A DNA stretch of 64,000 bases from Abelmoschus esculentus (Eukaryota; Streptophyta; Magnoliopsida; Malvales; Malvaceae): contig JAUCBN010000021.1 of the NCBI GenBank assembly GCA_035048815.1, forward strand, positions 813,501 through 877,500. The letters run 5' to 3'. Position 1 is the stretch's first letter. Every line of letters begins with the position of its first letter. Of this stretch, positions 10,700 through 22,267 are shown in pieces. The notes under the pieces are model-generated. The model was given only the letters and a program-made list of their open reading frames with translations, did not search any database and was not told where the DNA came from. The position numbers were made by a program, and so were the translations under genes.

Positions 10700-11619
10700 A
10701 TGGCTTATAAAGTGGATCATGAATACGATTATTTATTTAAGATCGTATTGATCGGAGACTCGGGTGTCGAAAAATCTAATATTCTATCTAGATTTACCAG
10801 AAACGAGTTTCACTTGGATTCTAAGTCCACCATCGGGGTTGAATTTGCAACAAGAACTCTTCAGGTATGTATATTACATGTGTGTTTCTTGCATATCGTT
10901 TCTCTTTTTACCGATATTTTCTCTTTATTTATACACTAGATTTGATAATTAAGTGGCTCGAAAAATGTTTTTGAGCTCGAATGTGAATATTGGATATGGT
11001 TAATTTTTCGGTCGAATTATGATTTTGATTCCTTATTCAATTGGGACATAATACAATGACCCGTAGCCAAATTTTGAGCAATATATGATTCCAATTTGTG
11101 TATTTTCTACCTATGTTTAGGATTTTTTTTTTCATTTCAGGTAGAAGGGAAGACTGTTAAGGCACAAATATGGGACACAGCAGGTCAAGAGAGGTATCGA
11201 GCCATACAAGTGCTTACTATAGAGGTGCGGTTGGGGCACTTCTGGTTTACGACATAACTAAACGTCAAACATTCGAGAATGTCCTAAGATGGCTAAGTGA
11301 ACTAAGAGACCACGCTGATTCGAACATAGTTATTATGATGGCCGGAAACAAGTCCGATTTGAATCATCTCCGATCGGTCACACAAGAGGATGCGCAAAGC
11401 TTGGCTGAAAAGGAAGGTCTGGCATTTCTCGAGACATCGGCATTGGAAGCTTTGAACGTCGAGAAAGCATTTCAGACAATTTTGGTGGATATTTATAAAA
11501 TCTTAAGCAAGAAGGCTTTGGCAGCACAAGCAGCAGCAGCTAGTGTCCCTCAAGGGACAACCATTAACGTTAAAAATATGTCGGATAATGGAAGTAAAGC
11601 AGCTTGTTGTTCTTCCTAA
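10700..11619 (+). pseudogene. RabA/Rab11-type small GTPase pseudogene
   Basis: Two-exon Rab GTPase of the RabA (Rab11) type; exon 1 is 10700-10864, exon 2 11141-11619. Family members cycle GTP to direct vesicle traffic at the trans-Golgi/recycling endosome. Visible motifs: DYLFKIVLIGDSG, switch I KSTIGVEFATRTL, WDTAGQERYRAI, GNKSDL, ETSAL, and the C-terminal CCSS prenylation signal. Two lesions stand out. The P-loop reads GDSGVEKS, with Glu24 (codon GAA, 10769-10771) for the invariant Gly, a change expected to disturb nucleotide binding. A 1-bp deletion near 11204-11206, just after the RYRAI codons, shifts the frame, so the last two thirds lie in another frame. No other stop is seen, so inactivation looks recent, or the deletion is an assembly error. 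Without it the product would be about 214 residues, normal for the family. Confidence 0.88.
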
Positions 11620-12777
11620 GAGATACCCTTTTTGATGTTACAAATACATAACTTAAAATGAATGCATTGCCAGACAATTTTGATGTTAATTATTCATGTT
11701 GTAAGCCTGGAAATGAATATATAATTATATAATTTTTTAATTTTTGTAGCTTACCTTGTGAGAATTTATAGTTTGTTTGTAGATAGATTATGAACTTTTA
11801 TAAATAAATCTTAATAATTTCGAAAAATTATATCATAATTCATTCTCGTCAAATCATCTATGAGATCAACTAATTAAAATAATCTATTTAATTTTTTTTT
11901 CTTATTTTTTTTCACTTGGTAAAAACTGTTCTTAAATTTAATTTTAGTAAATTATCGAAAATTCACTTAATAAAAAAAATGAGATAAAAAATTCATTAAA
12001 TAAATGCATTTAACTGGTTGAACTTATAAATGACTCGATCCTAACCTAAACTTCTTAAAAAACTGACCCGACTCAAAAACCGAAAATTAAAAAAAAAAAA
12101 ACATACCAGAGCAAGTAGGGTCAAAACCCATCAGTTTCGTTTCTTTTTCATCCCTAATTTCACTCCCCATCCGATTGTAGTTCATGAAATATATTACCGG
12201 TTGAACTGAAACCCAGCTATTCTCAGTGGTTTAATACTGGCCTCGGTCCCATATTTCCTAATCATCCTGTAATGACTGCTAGAGTTTGATGACCAATGTC
12301 TGCTAGAGAGCATAGGAGAGAGGACAAAGATGTACAATGTTTTGAACTGATGTTTCATGAAACAGTCTAAAACCTAACACTGTACTGTGCATGTTTCGAA
12401 CAATACAAGGACTACAAATTTTGCCTTTAAAAAGTTTCATGTCGTCAATAATAGATTGTGAGTTACAGTGTAAGGGAACACTATTTGTTCATGGACAATA
12501 CAAGAAAACTATGACTTCATGTATTGGTATCAACACTCAAACTCACAATCACATGTCACATGAACTTCATGTCGTTTGAACCAGTAGTTTATGTCTTGAT
12601 TCTTTTGTTATCGGAAAGGGAAGGTTTATTTGGGTGTTTGAACTGTAAGTAGAATGACAAACTTTGAAATGTCATAATTTTATGTTCGGTTTTCGAGTGA
12701 AGCGTTTTTTTTTATATTTTATATAACTTTTCGAGATATACATATTTATCTTGTTTTTGTTTTCGTCTCAAAAAAAT
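11620..12777. other. Intergenic, no gene seen
   Basis: AT-rich 3' flank of the Rab pseudogene. Around 12420-12570 the words TTCATGTCGT and AACTCACAATC recur, forming a weak imperfect inverted arrangement. No gene, RNA or clear element was supported. Confidence 0.5.
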
Positions 12778-13041
12778 ATTCTCTTTGTCCTAAAAATAAT
12801 GTCTCTTATTGACTTTTTTTGCGTCAAATTTTTTGAACTTTAACTATTGATTATTTAGAATTTATTATAGATAAAAATATGAAAAAAAATATATTTTAGA
12901 AATCTCTAATTGAGTAGATTTTAAATATATTTTTTATAAAATTTAATTATTTAAAATATTTAATATAATTATAATCAAAGTTTAGAAATTTGACTTTCAA
13001 AAAATCAATAAGAGACATTATTTATGGGACGGAGCAAGTAT
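12778..13041. mobile_element. Stowaway-like MITE (Tc1/mariner type)
   Basis: About 264 bases with long terminal inverted repeats. The left side reads TTGTCCTAAAAATAATGTCT and the right side, reversed, CCGTCCCATAAATAATGTCT, continuing CTTATTGA and TCAAATTT in both arms. The CTCCGTCCC-type end and flanking TA are hallmarks of plant Stowaway elements. It is non-coding and would form a hairpin. Confidence 0.8.
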
Positions 13042-13770
13042 TATTTTAGCTTTGTATTTTTTTTTTTACATTTTATCAAAACTATTAACTTCGTTTTGAT
13101 TTTTTAAATCCGTAAGACTTAAAATTTTGATTTTTTAAATTATATATATATTTCTATGTGTACTTTTAGTACACTCTATTTTTTTTTGTCCCATAATTTT
13201 AAATTCATTTTAATTCAGTCCCTATAATTTTACCACAAGAATAAAATAAGATAAAATACATCAGAATTCAGTAAGATTACACAGTTTTGATTTTTGAATG
13301 TAGTATAACTACACAATTACAGCAAATTTGTATCCATTTTTGAAAAATTTCAATTTAATCCCTCTAATTTAAATTCTTTATATTTTAATCCAAGAAAGAG
13401 AGTCGACCCAAAGTCGTCAACAATAATATAATTTTTTTGTATGAATCATTTTTAAGTATTATCCTTTTTCAAGTGTTTTTATATAAATAAAATAATATTA
13501 TAAATTCTGAATCATTAATTCATTATACTGTAGCTGACTGTTGTAGGGAAAGTACTTGTCATACTCAGACAGTCCAATGCCATAACAGAAACAAGAGTCC
13601 ACATACTATAGATTGAGTATGTGACCTACATCTGTATATCTGCCATATAAAATCAGCAAAATCCTGCAAATCTCTTTCATTTCCTTCATCAACCATCCCC
13701 CCACCCCTCTTTATTACATCTTTCATTTCTTGTCCGAAACACATATCATCAGATCTTCAGTTTCTTTTTC
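13042..13770. promoter_or_regulatory. Upstream region of the BEL1-like gene
   Basis: No gene. A TATA-like ATATAAAA at 13644-13651 sits about 120 bases before the ATG at 13771, followed by a pyrimidine-rich leader (13670-13730). The nearby MITE at 12778-13041 lies about 730 bases upstream of the start. Confidence 0.45.
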
Positions 13771-16646
13771 ATGGCTGAAACCAATGAACAACCCTTCCAT
13801 GTACCACAACAAAACAGAAGAAACAAGCTCAGGGTCGTCGCCATTGGAACCCAACAAGCAGACCTGGAACAAGCTCTCATGCATACCGATTTCCCACAAT
13901 CTTCCGACATCATTCCCCAGGGTTTATCTCTGTCTCTATCGTTTCAACACCATGATAATGTACAGACAAGAAGCTCGGTTCCACTCGGTCCTTTCACAGG
14001 CTATGCTTCTGTGTTGAAGAGTTCAAGGTTCTTGAAACCAGCACAACAGATTCTGGATGAATTTCTGGGTTTGGAGTATGGAGTTGCAGACTTTCCATTG
14101 GAGATCTTAGCTGAAGATGGGGATGATAATGATCCAATAACATGCAGTGACAAATTTCAACATCGGTGGAAGAATTCAAGGCTCATTTTGCTGCTAGATG
14201 AGGTATATATGTTCATAGTTTTCTATTTATATACAAATATTATGTAAAAGCTGATGATTTAATTGTTATCCGTCAAGGATTCAGTATCCCTCGGGGTAAG
14301 ATATACGATATACGGTAGAGTTGGCAAAGAAAGATGTCTTGTCTTGTCATATTAAATCATGTTACTGTTTCTTTTTTGTTTTGTTTTATTTTGGTTTGGT
14401 TTGGTTTTGCAGTTTTCCTTTGAATTGTTCTTAAAAATAGGATAGGAAAGAAAATTTTACTATACCAACATCTCTGTCTGTGTGTTGGTGGTGGCAGCTT
14501 CCACCTTACTGATTTCATATACTGAAATTAAATTATTCAATTAAAATATAATTTAATGTGAGAAAAAGTAAGCTAAATTTGGAGCATTCTGTAATATAGA
14601 GGACTGTTGAACCTGTAAATGGTTTATAAAATAATAAGTTTAAAGATTAGGGTTTAATGAGGGATATAATTTAAAGAAAATAATAAGTTCAAAGATTAGG
14701 GTTTAATGCGGGATATAATTTAGAGAAGTATAGTTTAGGATTTATAATATAAAAATTAGGATTATGGTTTATAATTTAAATTTTTTAGAATTTTTTTTAA
14801 CGTGAAACATAAAAATATATATGATTAGAGGGAGAAGATTTTTACTCACCCGGAAAGGCTGAAACCGGGGAGTTTAAAAATTTGCAGCCTAATTTAAGGA
14901 TAAAATAACAAGTTAGAAAGTTATTCAAATAATATAAAATATAAGATTTTTTTATAATTTTTTATGTTAGTTTTTTAAGAGATTATATTATAGGTCTGGT
15001 TCGCCATGTCAGCCGTGATCCTCAACTAATGAAAACCACCTATTTCACAGGTAATCATCCATGTCATTAATATAATTTTCAAGAATTATATTTTTTAAAT
15101 GATATGGAAAAAATGAGTGAAGATTTATTAATTGAAAAAAACGACTTGAAAGATAATGGTAAAGTGAGTGGTTATTATTGGATGAGATCATGACTGATGT
15201 AGTAAGCTAGGCCCATTATATAATTTTTCTAGTTTTTTACAATAAGCTTCGAAAATTACCAAATAATCATCAATCTAAAATATTAAAAAATAATTTTCGA
15301 AACTTGTCCAAAATCATGAAAAAGTCTACTTAAAATGTTATGGTAAAGTTTAATATTTTAGGTTCTTTGACAAGTTTCGAAATTTTCGTGTTTTAATCGT
15401 ATCTTAGACTTGTCGTACGCTAAACTCACCCGACTCTGCTTGTTCCATTTTAGTATTCCTTAATCTTGCAATGTTTGAAACTTGAATTGATTGCACCAAT
15501 ACCTCTCTAAGTAAAGTTTTGGATTAGTGTTTGATTAATTTGAAAATTTTTCATGGTTAGGGAAATTTATATGTTCCAATCTGCTCTTTTCTTGATCTGC
15601 ATTAGGTATATAGGAAATACAAGTTGTATTGCCAGCAAATGCAATCAGTTGTTGCATCGTTCAAATGTGTTTCCGGTCTCGGAAACGCGGCTCCTTACGT
15701 TTGTTTCGTTTTCAAAGCCGTTGCATCGCATTTTCGTTGCTTGAAGAATGTGATTCTAGACCAAATCCGGTCTGCAGACAAGCACGGCAGTGTCGTTAAA
15801 GGTAATGTTCCGAGCCGTTTGACGTCAGATCAAGGGATCAATAACCAGAATGCGATCCGGAACTCGATTTTCCTTCAACATCCACTTTGGCGATCTCAGA
15901 GAGGGATTCCGGAGCATGCGGTTGCAGTGCTCAAGACATGGCTGTTCGAACATTTCCTGCATCCGTAAGTGATTGTTCCGAAAAAAAAAAAAACATTTGG
16001 ATACGGTGGACGGTTCCTTTGTAAGCTTTTAAAGTTAATGGCATTGCAGTTATCCGTCGGATTCGGAAAAGCTAATGCTGGCTCGACAAACAGGTCTGTC
16101 CAGGACACAGGTGAACTGTCTCAATACCAGCATCCATTTTTCCCCTAAGAATCATTATTTGAGCTCTTATGAATTGGCTAATGCTGCAATGAAATTCGAT
16201 TTTTATTACAGGTTTCGAATTGGTTCATCAATGCAAGAGTTAGACTATGGAAGCCAATGGTGGAAGAAATACATAATCTTGGATTAAGACAAGTTCAGAT
16301 TCAGACACCATCATCAGAAGCAACGAATCAAGACCCTAAACTGTCTCATTTCATTGCAAGCCAAGAAGTACAGAACATCCAAACGAAACGGCGGAGGAAC
16401 AATGTGTTCTACAACGAAGAAACTGAGTTGCAGAAGAGTTCATCATCTTACATCGATCAGATTCCAAGTAATCACAATCTCGGACTTGTTGGTACCAGCA
16501 GTTTCGGTTTAGCATTGGGTCTGAACCAAAACAATGGGGTTGAATTGGGACAACTGCCATTGCCTATGAACTTGTGTCATAATTTCAGCTTTGGAACGGA
16601 TGGTGAACTGAGTTTGAAACCTGGTTTTGATGTTGGGAGACAGTAG
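13771..16646 (+). CDS. BEL1-like (BELL) TALE homeodomain transcription factor
   Basis: Exons 13771-14202, 15606-15964, 16050-16110 and 16212-16646 join in phase to 428 residues with no lesion. N-terminal LSLSL (52-56) matches the short ZIBEL/EAR-like motif of this family. The SKY box GYASVLKSSRFLKPAQQILD (77-96) and the BELL region from about 145 to 200 (QQMQSVVASFKCVSGLGNAA) form the surface that pairs with KNOX proteins. The homeodomain is about 242-304, with the three-residue loop extension PYP (264-266) and recognition helix WFINARVRLWKP. FGLALGL near the C-terminus resembles the second ZIBEL motif. BELL-KNOX dimers act in the nucleus in meristem and organ-boundary control. First start codon chosen because the frame opens into the conserved N-terminal motif. 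The paralogue (ATH1/BLH group) is not resolved. Confidence 0.93.
14631..14728. repeat. Two tandem 49-bp repeats in BEL1-like intron 1
   Basis: ATAATAAGTTTAAAGATTAG and its continuation GGTTTAATGAGGGATATAA recur 49 bases later with three or four changes. The copies lie inside the 1.4-kb first intron, in a stretch related to the genome's TTTAGGG-like repeat family. No function is apparent. Confidence 0.7.
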
Positions 16647-18470
16647 CAACATTGTTTTTCTGTTGTTTTTACTGGTTTGAACTTGAAACTTTTAAATATT
16701 TATTATGTTATTCCTATCTTTTTCGTTTTTCTTTTTCCATGAAAGATTGATAAATGAAATATATATAAATATTAAATTAAAAATAGAATAATTAATTTAA
16801 AATTATAAAACATACTAAAAATGTATTTTTTAATAGAAGCGGTCCGGAGCCTTGAAATTATGTATTAAATGTTCTATAATACGAGGGACTGAACTTGTCA
16901 TAATTAACTAATATCTATTAGAGTAAGTATATTTAATTGGTTGATTAAATTATTTATCTTTATTTTTTATCTTTTAAGTCGACAGTGACGGATCTAAAAC
17001 GATTTTAAGAGTGAGTATAAATCAAAATATTTTTAAAAGTAGACAAAAATCATAAAAATCTTTAAATTTCAAGTCAAGCATATTATTTTAAATTTTAAAG
17101 ATTTATTCACAAAAATTACGAAAATTAAAGTTAAATACTATTTTCTTTTTCCTTCTCTTTAAATATGATTAAGATTAAATAAAATCACGTGATAATTTGA
17201 AATCGTGAAGAGTGTCATCTTGGCGAGTTTGTCAATAATCATGTTTCACTCAACGAGAAATCCATCAAAACTCTGTCGTTCGGTATTTTTAAATTTAAAA
17301 TTTAAAATAGTAGTTAAAAGAAAGTTGAATGGAATTTGTAATTTCTCCTAACAAAAATAAATAAATAAATAAAGCTAAGGTTAAACTACATCGGTAGATA
17401 TTAAATTTTTAGGTCACTTTCACTTTGGACATCGAAATAAAACAACTTTCAATACAATCACTTAACTTTTAAATCACTTTCATTATGATTATTGTTGTAG
17501 TTCATGTTAAAAAAGATTTACATGATACATTAAAGTTTTATCCAAAAGAATTTAAATTTTTTAAATTTATATTCGTGTTGAAATTTCAATAAATATAATG
17601 TTCGGTGATCAATTCCATAAATAGAAAAGATTTATTTTATCAAAAGATTAATATAGTTTAGTTTCAAATTCACATAACAATTGAAAGTGGTGAACCGAAA
17701 ATAAAAATCTGAATCAAAACTAAAAATTTAAACTTTTTGATCTATCATTATTAATAATCGGATCAACTTGAAATCAAACCATACGGCTTAAACGTGAAGA
17801 AGTTGAAATTTTGGGAAGAATAATTAAACCCTTAATTTTTTTTTTCACTCAATTAAGCTCTTGAACCAAAATATTTAATCAATTAATCCCTTGAACCAAA
17901 AAAAATAAATAATTAAGCCACTTCACCTATTTTAACCATTAAATCTTAATAATTTTTGTGAATATGTTGGTGTAATGTATCGTATCACAATATTTTCACT
18001 TAATATTTTCAGAAGTTTTTTATTTTATTTAAAAAAATTAAAAATTTTAAAAATTCTAATGACTTATAACATTTATAATTTTTTAATATAAAATACAACA
18101 TGATAGAATTATAATGTATCTTGTGCCAACAATATCTAAAGAAAAATTAATAAGATTTAATGGTAAAAATTCTCAAAGTGATTAAGTGATTTTTTTAAGT
18201 TTAAAGGCTTAATTGATTTTTTTGTTGTTGTTGTTTAAGGGCTTAATTGAGTAGAAAAAAAAATTAAAAATTTTAATTGATTTTCTTTAAAAGTTCAAAG
18301 GCTTTATACACCCGCAAGCCAAACTATATTAATCTTAAAAAAACTCAAACATCTAAAGAAAATTTTCAAATAAATATTAATTTCCTATCGATTAATTCAA
18401 AGTACGCTTAAATCTCAATTTTTTTGAAAGCTTAAATAGTCTATTATCTTGAATGAACTTTCTTGAAACT
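16647..18470. repeat. Intergenic segment duplicated at 26.0-27.3 kb
   Basis: No gene. From about 16745 to 18430 the sequence parallels 26030-27290 in the same orientation and order (for example GTTCTATAATACGAGGGACT at 16871 and 26131; CAGTGACGGATCTAAAAC at 16983 and 26247). A shorter third copy lies at about 41110-41690. It is AT-rich and non-coding. Confidence 0.7.
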
Positions 18471-18680
18471 GTGTGACACTAGGTCTTATTGAAAGATGCT
18501 CGATGAAAGATTTTGAGCATGAGTGTATGTTCCTGATATTGTGTGGCACTAGATCTCACTTTGAGAGAGAAAATAATGTACGTTCCAAAAGCTACGTGAT
18601 ACTGGGCCTCACTCAGAGTGTATGTTCCTAAAGTTGTGTGGTACCAGATCTCACTCAATGCTACGTGATGATGTGTGGTA
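18471..18680. repeat. Degenerate tandem repeat, about four units
   Basis: A core of GTGTGGCACTAGATCTCACT type recurs at 18471, 18541, about 18593 and 18635 with unequal spacing, alternating with GTGTATGTTCC. Not coding. Confidence 0.6.
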
Positions 18681-18693
18681 TGGTTTTTGTGAT

Positions 18694-19165
18694 TAGGGGT
18701 GTGCATTATTCAGTTTTAACCGACCGAACTGAAATTATTTCGATTAATTCAGTTGGTTAATTTTTGGTAATTCAGATACCGATTTTTTTTTTTGAAAATT
18801 CAGTTATAGATTAATTCAGTTCGAAATCGGTTAATTAACCGAATTAACCAAAATCATTATATATTAAATATTATATATTTAATATTTAACTTTTAAAAAA
18901 TTATAAAATGTTCATTAAATTTTTTTATATTATAAAATGGTCACTAAATTTTTATTAAATTAGCATAAAATTAAAGTTTAGTGACTAAAAATTATTTTAG
19001 TATAATCTAGTGATCTATTATGTAATTTAACCAAAATTTATAATAAATTTTGTTCGGTTAATTCGGTTAAAGGTAATTCGGTTCGGTTAACGGTTAAAAT
19101 TTTAAAAATTTCGGTTAATTTGGTTCAGCCATCGACCGAATTAATTAATCGAGTGCACACCCCTA
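18694..19165. mobile_element. Non-autonomous hAT-type element with near-perfect 8-bp TSD
   Basis: Ends TAGGGGTGTGCA and TGCACACCCCTA are inverted repeats. Flanks TTTGTGAT (18686-18693) and TATGTGAT (19166-19173) are an 8-bp target duplication with one change. Subterminal words of GGTTAATTCGG type are repeated in both orientations. No transposase is encoded. Confidence 0.82.
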
Positions 19166-19425
19166 TATGTGATATTTTGTGTGACATTAATGTATATGTG
19201 TTGTGTGAATTAATACATCTATGCTTACTATGTGTTTAGGCGGTTATGATAATGTTATTGTTATTTTGTCATGATATCATTTTATGTAGTTTTGTTCTTA
19301 TTTTTTATTTGCATGTGGTTCTGTATCTCATTGAACTTTGTTAGCTTAGCGTTTAGAATCGTTGTTTTCGTTAGTAGGTAAGTAGGTTATTGTATGACTT
19401 GAGAAAAACACCATCAAAGGTAGGT

Positions 19426-20241
19426 TAGGGATAGCAATGGATCCTGGACACGACCCAGATCCGTAGATCCAGATCCGTTTTATAGGGTCTGGATCTTAAA
19501 ATTTTAGACTTGATGTATCTGGGTCGAATCTGGATCTTCTGATTAAAATACGAATCTGAATCTGGATCTGACATTTAAGACCCGAACCTAGATCCGGATC
19601 CGTTTACCTATTTATTAAAAACTCACCTTTAGTTTTAAAATATATATAAATATATAATAGTAGGTTTTATATTTTACATTATTATTTAATATAATTTTTA
19701 TTTATTTATGACAAAGAAACTTTTTGAAGGATTACATGTTTGTTCTACTATTAATGAAGATTGTAATGATGATACGGAAATGGTAAATATCATTGACAAG
19801 TTATATAAGAAAGTTATAATATTACATAACCTTAATATTAATATTTAAATTTCACAAATATTGTTTTCATAAAAAAAATCTCTTTAGTTGGTAGTTTCTT
19901 GTTTGTTTTAGGATGTTTATGATTTAAGTAGTGATAAAGACTAGTACTCTAAAAAGTAAAAGTACGATACTCGATTTGCGACAGTGAAATATTTTATGAT
20001 CTACATTTCTTAATATTTGTGTTACTCGAAAGATATTTGTGTAATTGTTGAGTTTTTTTAAGATTTTAATTTATCATTTCTTTATCCTGATACTAGTTAA
20101 TTAAAATTAATCTTTTCTTCATCAAAATTGTGATTTGAAATTAATTAATAATAATTTTATTACGTTAAAAAATAGGTCGAATAGTCATTTTTTAAAAGAT
20201 TTGTTCTAAATCCTATCCAGATCCGACCCGTTGCCATCCCT
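19426..20241. mobile_element. Non-autonomous hAT-type element (TAGGGATAGC family)
   Basis: Left end TAGGGATAGCAATGGAT and right end (reversed) TAGGGATGGCAACGG are inverted repeats. Flanking AGGTAGGT and AGGTAGGA look like an 8-bp duplication with one mismatch. Inside are repeated CAGATCC/GGATCTG words near both ends and AT-rich DNA between. Non-coding. Confidence 0.75.
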
Positions 20242-21219
20242 AGGTAGGATTAAACATTAATTGCTTATTCTCAAGTACAATTGTTAGATAATAGACTATC
20301 CATTTGCAAGACCTTATTATAATTGTAACTCGTATTTTTTATTAACTTATAACCATTCTAATAATGTTTTTAATACTTTTTTACTTAATGCTCTTATTAA
20401 CTATTTTGAATAGTTAACATTTTTTTTAATTAGCTAATAGTTATTACAGTAGTATTTGTTCTAAAATATAATCTCTATCATTTGACATTAATCATTCAAT
20501 CACTTTATTGAGATCATTAGTGCCCGAACCCGTAACTTCTAAGAAAAACAATCATTCCTTTTAATCACTTGGGCTAGAGGGCTCGTGCGAATACTAACGA
20601 AAAATATATTTATGAGAAGGTTGGACTTAATAATTTTATTGAATTTGGGTTTTGGAAAAAAATGAAAAAGTCAAATAATTTTAATATTGGTTTACTTAGA
20701 GCTCATATTAACTGTTTTGAATACTTAACAGATTTATATATATTTATGAGATGGTTGGACTTAAACCCTAAACTTACGTCTAAACTCAAATTCTCTAAAA
20801 TCCTAATCATATATATTAGTAAACCTTAAATTTTAATATAAGATACAAATAAAATCACCAAAAAATAAAAGAATTTATTCATTGAGTTTTTATCGGTTAA
20901 AGTGTTAAATTCATACCATTTTAAAATTCAACTCAATTGAATGCATTTTTTTCAATAGAGTTTGTTGTTTTAAAAAAAAAATCCAAGCCTTTTTCTTTAT
21001 AAGTTATTAGCTTTTATTTCATTTAACAACATTAAATAAATAAATAAAATTTTTCCCATAATTAAACTTTCAATGACCTTTGGCGTCAGCTTCATCCGAA
21101 TTTCCATTTTCACATTGTCCTTGAATATATCCATTTTTATGCATCGTATTAAAAATTATTAAAAAATTAAATTTTATTTTTATGTCTTAAGTCTTAAATC
21201 CATCATCCTAAAAAATATA
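20242..21219. other. Intergenic, no gene seen
   Basis: AT-rich DNA with scattered stops in all frames. Nothing recognisable beyond short TTAAATTT-type runs. Confidence 0.5.
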
Positions 21220-21959
21220 GGCATAAAGATAATTTTAACCCTTAACGTTTACAGTTTTTTTCGTTTTGGCCCTTATTCTTTTTTTTGGATAAATTTAGCC
21301 CTTAACCTATATCTTTTTGACAAATAGCTTATTTTTTAACTAGATTGATGATTGGACCGTTAAAAATTTAACGGTGATACATATATATATAGAATATAAT
21401 TTTAAGTGGCATGACATGTAACCTATCAAATGCATATATATATATATAGAATATAATTTTATTCTAATATAAAATATAAAACAATTAAAATTTAAATAAA
21501 TATTAAAAATTAATTAATTCTAAAATATAAGATTATTAAACATTTTTAACCCTAACTATGATAAAATCAAAATCTTATTCGAATTGTGTTTATATTTTTT
21601 AAGATGAGATTTTGATTCTATCGTAATTAGAGTTAAGAATGTTTTATAATTTTTTTTATTTTAAAATTAATTATTTTTTAATATTTTATTTGAATTTTAA
21701 TTGTTTTATATTTTATATTAGAATAAAATTATATTCTATATATATATATGTATTTGATAGGTTACATTCCATATCATTTAAAATTATATTCCATATATAT
21801 ATCATTGTTAAATTTTTAACGGTCCAGTCATCAAACTAGTTAAAAAATAAGATATTTGTCAAAAAGATATAGGTTAAGGGCTAAATTTATCCCAAAAAAA
21901 GAATAAGTGCCAAAACGAAAAAAACTGTAAACGTTAAGGGTTAAAATTATCTTTATGCC
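21220..21959. mobile_element. Long-hairpin element with perfect 9-bp TSD (Mutator-like MITE)
   Basis: The 740-bp element begins GGCATAAAGATAATTTTAAC and ends with its reverse complement. The inverted arms extend for about 300 bases each, so almost the whole element is a palindrome. It is flanked by AAAAATATA on both sides (21211-21219 and 21960-21968), a perfect 9-bp target duplication typical of Mutator-like transposition. A second copy is at 40190-40956. Non-coding. Confidence 0.85.
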
Positions 21960-22267
21960 AAAAATATATTATATCCTTAATCACTTAAACTCTAAATCTT
22001 AAATCTTGAACTCATTATTTTTATACTTCATAATAAAAATATTTAAAAAATAAATTTTAAATTTTAATGTTATTTTTCACGTTTTAAATCCCAAATTGCA
22101 TACTGAAAAAATACACCCTAAAAAGCAGACGCGTAATTGTCCTTCCGTCGTCCCCATTATTGACTTTTCATATCATTTTATTTCTATATTTTATGTATAT
22201 CTCCACCACAATTACATCAAATATTATCCAGAGTCCCTGAAGCTGTGTTTTTGACTACCAAGGAGGA

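Noticed and set aside
21639..21839. Open frame of 66 codons in the hairpin element
   Set aside because: Composition is Phe/Ile/Tyr from T/A-rich DNA and it lies in one palindrome arm; not a gene.
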